From contig JADJJI010000013.1 of assembly GCA_016706565.1 (NCBI GenBank), positions 62,001 to 126,000 of the forward strand: 64,000 nt of DNA, written 5' to 3'. Below the pieces are notes generated by a model. That model worked only from the letters and a program-made list of their open reading frames with translations. It was not told the DNA's origin and ran no database searches. This document shows positions 1-10,300 of this stretch, in pieces. Every line of letters begins with the position of its first letter. Position 1 is the first letter of the stretch. The stretch comes from Piscinibacter sp. GTDB lineage: Bacteria > Pseudomonadota > Gammaproteobacteria > Burkholderiales > Burkholderiaceae_C. The translations under genes were made by a program, and so were the position numbers.

Positions 1-3000
1 GTGTCGCCCGTGCCGAGCGCCTGGATGGCGGGGTTCGTGTTCGAGGCGGTGTAGGTCCACACGCCGTTGGTACCCAGCGTGAAGCTGCCGTAGGTACCGG
101 CGGTGGTCTGCGCGGTGAAGCTGGCCTCGCCGCTGTCGGCATCGCTGATCGTCAGCGTGCCGCCGGTGGCGATGTTGCCGCCGACCACGCCGACGTCCTC
201 GGTGACCGAGCCGGTGCCCGCCGAGATCACCGCAGCATCATTGGTACCGTTGATGGTGACGACGACGGAGGAAGTGGTGCCGTCAGTGGAGGTGACGGTG
301 AAGGTCTCGGTGAGGGTGTCGCCGGTGCCGAGCGCCTGGATGTCGGGGTTCGTGTTCGATGCGGTGTAGGTCCACACGCCGTTGGCCGCCAGCGTGAAGC
401 TGCCATAGGTGCCGGCGGTGATCTGGGCTGTGAAGCTGGCTTCACCGCTGTCGGCATCGCTGATCGTCAGCGTGCCACCGGTGGCGATGTTGCCGCCGAC
501 CACACCGATGTCTTCGGTAACCGAGCCCGTGCCGGCCGAGATGACGGCTGCATCGTTCGTGCCGTTGATGGTGACGACGACGGAGGAAGTGGTGCCATCA
601 GCGGAGGTGACCGTGAAGGTCTCGGTGAGAGTGTCGCCCGCGCCGAGCGCCTGGATCGCCGGGTTCGTGTTGGAGGCCGAGTAGGTCCACACGCCGTTGG
701 TACCCAGCGTGAAGCTGCCGTAGGTGCCGGCGGTAGTCTGCGCGGTGAAACTGGCTTCACCGCTGTCGGCATCGCTGATCGTCAGCGTGCCACCGGTGGC
801 GATGTTGCCACCGACCACACCGACATCCTCGGTGACCGAGCCGGTGCCGGCGGAGATGACGGCCGCATCGTTGGTGCCATTGATGGTGACGACGACCGAC
901 GAAGTCGTGCCGTCAGCGGAGGTGACGGTGAAGGTCTCGGTGAGAGTGTCGCCCGCGCCGAGCGCCTGGATCGCCGGGTTCGTGTTGGAGGCCGAGTAGG
1001 TCCACACGCCGTTGGTACCCAGCGTGAAGCTGCCGTAGGTGCCGGCGGTAGTCTGCGCGGTGAAGCTGGCCTCGCCGCTGTCGGCATCGCTGATGGTCAA
1101 CGTGCCGCCGGTGGCAATGTTGCCGCCGACCACGCCGACGTCTTCGGTGACCGAGCCGGTGCCGGCGGAGATCACCGCTGCATCGTTGGTGCCGTTGATC
1201 GTGACGACGACGGACGAAGTGGTGCCATCAGCGGAAGTGACTGTGAAGGTCTCGGTGAGCGTGTCGCCCGTGCCGAGGGCCTGGATCGCCGGGTTCGTAT
1301 TGAGAGCGGTGTAGGCCCACGCACCGTTGGCCGCCAGCGCGAAGCTGCCGTACGCCCCGTTGACGGCTTGTGCCTGGAAGTTGGCCTCGCCGGCGTCCGG
1401 GTCCGTGATGGTGAGCGTCCCGCCCGTCGAGAGGTTGCCGCCGGCCACGCCGACGTCTTCGGTGACCGAGCCCGTGCCGGCGGAAATCACCGCTGCATCG
1501 TTGGTGCCGTTGATCGTGACGACGACCGACGAAGTGGTGCCATCCGCCGAAGTGACCGTTAAGGTCTCGGTGAGCGTGTCGCCCGTGCCGAGTGACTGAA
1601 TGGCCGGGTTGCCGTTGGCAGCGGTGTAGGTCCACACCCCATTCGTAGCGAGCGTGAAGCTGCCGTAGGTGCCCGCGGTCGTCTGTGCAGTAAAGCTGGC
1701 TTCACCGCTGTCGGCATCGCTGATGGTCAGCGTGCCGCCGGTGGAGATGTTGCCGCCCACCACACCGACGTCTTCGGTGACCGAGCCCGTGCCGGCCGAG
1801 ATGACGGCTGCATCGTTTGTGCCGTTGATGGTGACGACGACGGAGGAAGTGGTGCCGTCAGCGGAGGTGACCGTGAAGGTCTCGGTGAGCGTGTCGCCTG
1901 TGCCGAGGGCCTGGATGGCGGGGTTCATGTTCGAGGCGGTGTAGGTCCACACGCCATTGGCGGCGAGCGTGAAGCTGCCGTACGTACCGGCCGTGGTCTG
2001 CGCGGTGAAGCTGACCTCGCCGCTGTCAGCGTCGCTGATCGTCAGCGTGCCGCCGGTGGCGATGTTGCCGCCGACCACGCCGACGTCTTCGGTGACCGAG
2101 CCGGTGCCGGCGGAGATGACGGCTGCATCGTTCGTGCCGTTAATGGTGACGACAACGGAGGACGTGGTGCCGTCAGCGGCGGTGACGGTGAAGGTCTCGG
2201 TGAGGGTGTCGCCGGTGCCGAGCGCCTGGATGGCGGGGTTGGTGTTGGCGGCGGTGTAGGTCCACACGCCGTTGGCCGCCAGCGCGAAGCTGCCGTAGGT
2301 CCCTGCCGTGGTCTGCGCCGTGAAGCTGGCTTCACCGCTGTCGGCATCGCTGATCGTCAGCGTGCCGCCGGTGGCGATGTTGCCGCCGACCACACCAACA
2401 TCCTCAGTGACCGAGCCCGTGCCGGCCGAGATCACGGCTGCATCGTTTGTGCCATTGATGGTGACGACGACCGACGAAGTGGTGCCGTCAGCGGAGGTGA
2501 CGGTGAAGGTCTCGGTGAGCGTGTCGCCGGTGCCGAGGGCCTGGATCGCCGGGTTCGTGTTCGACGCGGTGTAGGTCCAGGCCCCATTGGTACCCAGCGT
2601 GAAGCTGCCGTAGGTGCCGGCGGTGGTCTGGGCTGTGAAGTTAGCCTCGCCGCTGTCGGCATCGCTGATGGTCAACGTGCCGCCGGTGGCGATGTTGCCG
2701 CCGACCACGCCGACGTCTTCGGTGACCGAGCCCGTGCCGGCGGAAATCACGGCGGCATCGTTCGTGCCGTTGATGGTGACGACGACGGAGGAGGTCGTGC
2801 CATCAGCGGAAGTGACTGTGAAGGTCTCGGTGAGCGTGTCGCCCGTGCCGAGCGCCTGGATGGCGGGGTTGGTGTTGGCGGCGGTGTAGGTCCACACGCC
2901 GTTGGCGGCGAGCACGAAGCTGCCGTAGGTGCCTGCCGTCGTCTGTGCAGTAAAGCTGGCCTCACCGCTGTCGGCATCACTGATGGTCAGCGTGCCACCG

Positions 3001-4335
3001 GTGGCGATGTTGCCGCCGACCGCACCGACGTCTTCGGTGACCGAACCGGTGCCGGCGGAGATCACCGCCGCATCGTTGGTGCCGTTGATGGTGACGACGA
3101 CGGAGGACGTCGTGCCGTCAGCGGAGGTGACCGTGAAGGTCTCGGTGAGGGTGTCGCCGGTGCCGAGCGCCTGGATCGCCGGGTTCGAATTGAGAGCGGT
3201 GTAGGTCCACACCCCATTCGTAGCGAGCGTAAAGCTGCCATAGGTGCCAGCGGTGGTCTGGGCTGTGAAGTTGGCCTCGCCGCTGTCGGCATCGCTGATC
3301 GTCAGCGTGCCACCGGTGGCGATGTTGCCGCCGACCACGCCGACGTCTTCGGTCACCGAGCCCGTGCCGGCCGAGATGACGGCGGCATCGTTCGTGCCGT
3401 TGATGGTGACAACGACCGACGAAGTCGTGCCGTCGGCGGAAGTGACCGTGAAGGTCTCGGTGAGTGTGTCGCCCGTACCGAGCGCCTGGATCGCCGGGTT
3501 CGTGTTCGACGCGGTGTAGGTCCACGCACCATTGGTGGCCAGCGTGAAGCTGCCGTAGGTGCCAACGGTGGATTGCGGCGTGAAGCTGGCCTCACCGCTG
3601 TCGGCATCGCTGATCGTCAGCGTCCCACCGGTGGCGATGTTGCCGCCGACCACATCGACATCTTCGGTGACCGAGCCGGTGCCGGCGGAGATGACGGCCG
3701 CATCGTTCGTGCCGTTGATGGTGACGACGATCGACGAAGTCGTACCGTCGGCGGAGGTGACTGTGAACGTCTCGGTGAGCGTGTCGCCTGCGCCGAGCGC
3801 CTGGATCGCCACGTTGGAGTTCGAAGCGACATAGCTCCACGAGCCATCGGTGGCCAGACTGAAGCTGCCATAGGCGCCGTTCGCCGCCTGTGCCTGGAAG
3901 CTCGCCTCGCCGGCATCCGCATCGGCAATCGTCAGTGTTCCGCCCGTCGACAGGTTGCCCGCGACGACGCTCGTGTCCTCCGTCACGCTGCCAATGCCGG
4001 CCGAGAGCACCGCCGCGTCATTGGTGCCGGTCACGGTGATCGTGATGATCTGCGGCGTGCCGTCGATGCTGAGCACGGTGAAAGTGTCCGTGCGCGTCTC
4101 GCCCTGGCCGAGCGATTGCACGACCGGGTTGCCATTGTTCAGCGCGTAGCTCCAGGCACCGCCAGCGTCGATGGTCAGGCTGCCATAGGTTCCCGCGGCG
4201 TTGACCTGCGGCTGGAAGGCCGCCTCGCCTGCGTCCGGGTCGCTGACCAGAAGCTGGCCGCCGGTGCTCAGGGTCGTGTCTTCGACGGCCGCGCCGGCGG
4301 CGACTCCACTGATGACTGCAGCGTCGGGCGCTGGC
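1..4335 (-). repeat. VCBS tandem array B (315-bp units, continues off window)
   Basis: Homologous landmarks (the TSxxxDGTTSS, NGTNDAAVISAG and GSVTED motifs) recur every 315 bp, for example at 61, 376, 691 and on to 4156. That gives about 14 units of 105 codons inside the adhesin gene. The units nearest 3,900-4,335 are the most diverged and those nearer the window edge are highly similar. The period stays in frame throughout. One unit near 1,300-1,460 is a variant (NLSTGG, DPDAGE) that otherwise appears at the start of array A. Confidence 0.93.
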
Positions 4336-7300
4336 GTCACATTCACGGTGATCGTGTTCGGCAAGGCGTCGAAGGCGCCGGCGCTGTCTTGCACGCTGAA
4401 CGTGAAGCCGGTGTAGCCATTGCCGTTGGCATTCGGAGCCGGGGCGTAGACAAGCTGGCCGAAGTCGGCCGCGTCGATTACCTGGCCGGCCACCACGGCC
4501 ACGCCGCCGAGCGTCAGCGTGCCGGCTGCGGGCAGGGCGTCGATGCGCACGGCGGCCAGTGTCTGGCCGAGATCGGCATCGGCAAAGCCGAAGTCGGCTG
4601 CGACAAAGACGCGGCTGCCGTCCTCGGCGATCGTGATCGTTGCGTCCGTGCCGGTGGGCGCGTTGTTGGCACCGACATTCACGGAGAGCGTCGCGCTGCT
4701 GGTGCCACCCTGGCCGTCGCTGATCGTGTAGTTGATGATGACCAGGCCGGCCACGTTGAGCGCCGGCGTGAAGGCCAGCGTGCCGTCGGGATTGATGCTG
4801 ACGCTGCCCAGAGCCGGGTTCGCGAGCGTCGCGCTGGTGACCGTCAGCGTGTCGCCGTCGGCATCGCTGTCGTTGGCCAGCACCGCGATGGACGGCAGCG
4901 CGGTGTTGATCGCGGTGCTGGCGGTGTCGGCGTTCGCCGTCGGCACGTCGTTGACCGGGTTGATCGCGAGGTTGACGGTCGCGGTGGACGTGCCGCCGTT
5001 GCCGTCGGACACGGTGTAGGTGAAGGAGGCCGGGCCGTTGTAGTTGGCCGCTGGCGTGAAGACGACATTGCCGCCGACCAGGGCGACGCTGCCGTTCACG
5101 GCGTCCTGTACTGTGGCAATGGTCAGCGTGTCGCCGTCGACGTCACTGTCGTTGGCCAGCAGCGTTGCCGGTGCGATGGTCAGCGCCGTATCCTCATCGG
5201 TGCTTAGCGAGTTGGCCTGCGCCACCGGGCCGTCATTGGTGCCGTTGATGGTGACGACGACGGAGGAGGTCGTGCCGTCAGCGGCGGTGACGGTGAAGGT
5301 CTCGGTTAGGGTGTCGCCGGTGCCGAGGGCCTGTATCGCCGGGTTTGTATTGAGAGCGGTGTAGGTCCACACCCCATTCGTAGCGAGCGTGAAGATGCCG
5401 TAGGTCCCTGCCGTGGTCTGCGCGGTAAAGCTGGCTTCACCGCTGTCGGCATCGCTGATCGTCAGCGTGCCGCCGGTGGCGATGTTGCCGCCGACCACAC
5501 CAACATCCTCAGTGACCGAGCCCGTGCCGGCCGAGATCACGGCTGCATCGTTTGTGCCATTGATGGTGACGACGACCGACGAAGTGGTGCCGTCAGCGGA
5601 GGTGACGGTGAAGGTCTCGGTCAGCGTGTCGCCGGTTCCCAGCGCTTGAATCGCCGGGTTGCTGTTCGATGCGGTGTAGGTCCACACGCCATTGGCGGCG
5701 AGCGTGAAGCTGCCGTACGTACCGGCCGTGGTCTGAGCGGTGAAACTGGCTTCACCGCCGTCGGTATCGCTGATTGTCAGCGTGCCACCGGTGGCGATGT
5801 TGCCACCGACCACACCGACATCCTCGGTGACCGAACCCGTGCCGGCCGAGATGACGGCTGCATCGTTCGTGCCGTTGATGGCGACGACGACGGAGGAAGT
5901 GGTGCCATCCGCCGAAGTGACCGTGAAGGTCTCGGTGAGAGTGTCGCCCGCGCCGAGCGCCTGGATGGCGGGGTTCGTGTTCGAGGCGGTGTAGGTCCAC
6001 ACGCCGTTGGCGGCGAGCGTGAAGCTGCCATAGGTGCCAGCGGTGGTCTGCGCGGTGAAGCTGGCCTCGCCGCTGTCAGCGTCGCTGATGGTCAGCGTCC
6101 CACCCGTGGCGATGTTGCCGCCGACCACGCCGACGTCTTCGGTGACCGAACCGGTGCCCGCCGAGATCACGGCCGCATCGTTCGTGCCATTGATGGTGAC
6201 GACGACGGAGGAAGTGGTGCCGTCAGTGGAGGTGACCGTGAAGGTCTCGGTGAGGGTGTCGCCCGCGCCGAGCGCCTGGATGGCGGGATTGGTGTTCGAT
6301 GCGGTGTAGGTCCACACGCCGTTGGCCGCCAGCGTGAAGCTGCCGTAGGTGCCAGCGGTGGCCTGGGCTGTAAAGCTGGCTTCACCGCTGTCGGCATCGC
6401 TGATGGTCAGCGTGCCCCCGGTGGCGATGCTGCCGCCGACCACGCCGACGTCTTCAGTGACCGAGCCGGTGCCGGCGGAGATCACCGCTGCATCGTTCGT
6501 GCCATTGATGGTGACGACGACGGAGGAAGTGGTGCCATCAGCGGAGGTGACCGTGAAGGTCTCGGTGAGAGTGTCGCCCGTGCCGAGCGCCTGGATCGCC
6601 GGGTTCGTGTTCGAGGCGGTGTAGGTCCACACGCCGTTGGCCGCCAGCGTGAAGCTGCCGTAGGTGCCGGCTGTGGTCTGCGCCGTGAAGCTGGCCTCGC
6701 CGCTGTCAGCGTCGCTGATGGTCAACGTGCCGCCGGTGGCGATGTTGCCGCCGACCACACCAACATCCTCAGTGACCGAGCCGGTGCCGGCCGAGATCAC
6801 CGCTGCATCGTTCGTGCCGTTGATGGTGACGACGACCGACGAAGTGGTGCCATCCGCCGAAGTGACTGTGAAGGTCTCGGTGAGGGTGTCACCCGCGCCG
6901 AGCGCTTGGATGGCGGGGTTCGTGTTCGATGCGGTGTAGGTCCACACGCCGTTGGCCGCCAGCGTGAAGCTGCCGTAGGTGCCGGCGGTGGTTTGGGCCG
7001 TGAAGCTGGCCTCGCCGCTGTCGGCATCGCCAATGGTCAACGTGCCGCCAGTGGCGATGTTGCCGCCGACCACACCGACGTCCTCGGTGACCGAGCCGGT
7101 GCCCGCCGAGATCACGGCTGCATCGTTCGTGCCGTTGATGGTGACGACGACGGACGAGGTCGTGCCATCAGCGGAAGTGACTGTGAAGGTCTCGGTGAGC
7201 GTGTCGCCCGTGCCGAGCGCCTGGATGGCGGGGTTGGTGTTGGCGGCGGTGTAGGTCCACACGCCGTTGGCGGCGAGCACGAAGCTGCCGTAGGTGCCCG

Positions 7301-10300
7301 CCGTCGTCTGTGCAGTAAAGCTGGCCTCACCGCTGTCGGCATCGCTGATTGTCAGCGTGCCGCCGGTGGCGATGTTGCCGCCGACCACACCAACATCCTC
7401 AGTGACCGAGCCCGTGCCGGCCGAGATCACGGCGGCATCGTTCGTGCCATTGATGGTGACGACGACCGACGAAGTGGTGCCATCCGCCGAAGTGACCGTG
7501 AAGGTCTCGGTGAGAGTGTCGCCCGCGCCGAGCGCCTGGATCGCCGGGTTCGTGTTGGAGGCCGAGTAGGTCCACACGCCGTTGGTACCCAGCGTGAATC
7601 TGCCGTAGTTGCCGGCGGTGGTCTGCGCCGTGAAGCTGGCCTCGCCGCTGTCGGCATCGCTGATGGTCAACGTGCCGCCGGTGGCAATGTTGCCGCCGAC
7701 CACGCCGACGTCTTCGGTGACCGAGCCGGTGCCGGCGGAGATCACCGCTGCATCGTTGGTGCCGTTGATCGTGACGACGACGGACGAAGTGGTGCCATCA
7801 GCGGAAGTGACTGTGAAGGTCTCGGTGAGCGTGTCGCCCGTGCCGAGGGCCTGGATCGCCGGGTTCGTATTGAGAGCGGTGTAGGCCCACGCACCGTTGG
7901 CCGCCAGCGCGAAGCTGCCGTATGCCCCGTTGACGGCTTGTGCCTGGAAGTTGGCCTCGCCGGCGTCCGGGTCCGTGATGGTGAGCGTCCCGCCCGTCGA
8001 GAGGTTGCCGCCGGCCACGCCGACGTCTTCGGTGACGCTGCCCGCGCCGCTGGAGATCACTGCGGCGTCGCCCACCGCACTGATGGTGAGGTTGACGGTG
8101 GCCGTCGAACTGCCGCCGTTGCCGTCGATGACGGTGTAGGTGAACGATGCCGGCCCGTTGTAGTTGGCTGCCGGCGTGAAGACGACATTGCCGCCGACCA
8201 GGGCGACGCTGCCGTTCACGGCGCCTTGCACCGAGGCGATGGTCAGCGTGTCGCCGTCGACGTCGCTGTCGTTGGCCAGCAGCGCGGCCGTCGCGAGCGT
8301 CAGTGCTGCGTCCTCGTTGGTGCTGGCCGAGTCGTTCACGGCCACCGGCGCATCGTTCGCCGGCGTCACGTCGAAGCGGAAGGTGTTGGGCGCCGTGTCG
8401 AATCCGCCCGAGCTGTCCTGCACGCTGAAGCTGAAGCTGGCGTACGGAGCGCCGTTGCCGTTGGCCGCGGGGGCGAAGACCAGCTCGCCGGCAGCGAGTT
8501 GCGCCAGCGACACCACGGTCCCCGCGGTCACCGGCACGCCATTCAGCAGCAGCGCGCCAGCGGCGGGCAGGCTGTCGACGCGCACGTTGGCCAGGGTCTG
8601 GCCCGCGTCGGCATCCGCGAAGCCGAAGTCGCCGGCCTGCAGCGTGTAGCTGCCGTCTTCGGGCAGGCTGCGCGTCACGTCGGTGCCATCGGGCGCGTTG
8701 TTGTTGCCCACGCTGACCGTGACGGTCGCCGTCGACGAGGCGCCGGCGGCGTCGCGCACGGTGTAGGTGATCGTGGCCGTGCCGGTGAAGTTGAGCGCCG
8801 GCACGAAGGCCAGGGTGCCGTCCGCGTTCACCGTCACGCTGCCCTGCGACGGGTTGGCCAGGCTGGCGCCCGTCACGGTGAGGGTTTCGCCTTCGACATC
8901 GCTGTCATTGGCGAGCACGGCAATCGTCGCCGGCGTGTTGATCGGTGTCGAGGCGAGGTCGTCCTGCGCCAGCGGCGCGTCGTTGACCGGCGTGACGGTC
9001 AGCGAGAGCGTGCTCGTGGCGGTCAGGCTGCCATCGGTGGTGGTGACCTGGATGGCCGGCACCGGGCCGTTGAAATGCGGCGCCGGCGTGAAGTTCCAGC
9101 TGCCGTCGGCGTTGATCACCAGCGTGCCCACACCGCCCACGATGGCGGTGCTGCCAGCCGGGAAACTCACGCCGCCGAACACGAAGGAGGCGACCGACAG
9201 CGCCGGGCCGTCCACATCGCTGTCGTTGCCCAGCATGTTGCCGGTGGCGATGGTGTCTTCGTCGAACGTGGCGCTGTCGGGTGTGGCCACAGGGGCGTCG
9301 TTGACCGGGCCGACATTCACCACCGCGGTGGCGGGCGCCGAGGTGGCACCGTCGTTGTCGGTCACGGTGAAGCCGATCGCCACGTTGCCGTTGAAATCGG
9401 GGTTGGGCACGAACACCAGGCTCGCGGCCTGCGCCGGCGTCAGCGATGTGCCGGCCACGACCGGCGTGACACCATCGGCCAGGAAGAGCGTGCCGTTGGC
9501 GGGCAGAGCGGTCACCGACACCGAGGTCACGGTGCCGTCGACGTCGGTGCCGCCCAGGCGCACGGCCACCGGCGAATCTTCCGTCCCGCTGCCGCCCGAA
9601 CTGGCGGCAGGAACCGGCAGGTCGTTGACGGCCACGACGGTCATCGACACGGCGGCCGGGGCCGACACGGCGCCGCCGTTGTCTGTCACGGTGAAGACGA
9701 TCGTCTGGTCGCCGGAGAAGTCGGCGGCGGGGCGGAACAGCAGCGTGGCTGCCTGTTCCGGCGTCAGCGTCTGGCCGCTCAGCACTTGCGTCACGCCGTC
9801 GGCCAGCAGCAGCGTGGCGCCAGCAGGGATCGAAGTCACGGTGACGCCGACGATCCGCCCGTCGACGTCGGTGCCGCCCAGCGACACCGGAAGCGAGCCA
9901 TCCTCGTTGCCGGTCACCGTGGCCGGCGTGGCCACCGGCGGGTCGTTGACGGCGACGAGCGTGATGCTGGTGCCGCCGGTGACCGTCTGGCCGTCGGCAG
10001 TGAGCGTGTAGCTGAAGTTGCCGACCGGCGCAACGCCGTCGTAGTCGGCCGGCGGCGTGTAGACGAGCCCGGGCAGGTCGGCGGGCGTCAGCACCGTGCC
10101 GGCAGTGACCAGCGTGCCGTCGGCCTTGCGGATCTCGCCCACGGTGGGCACCTGGTCGACACGGATGCTGCCGTTGGCGGCGGGGCCGGTAGGGGCGGCG
10201 AGGCCGAGGTTGGTGGTCGAGCCCTCTTCGGCGGCCGAGATGGCGCTGGAGGGCGCGCCCAGCGCGGGCACGCCCGGCACAGGGTCCGGCTCGGCCACGG

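Noticed and set aside
1-8075. CRISPR-like regular repeats
   Set aside because: The unit is 315 bp, in frame and encodes a VCBS domain; there are no short repeats with unique spacers.
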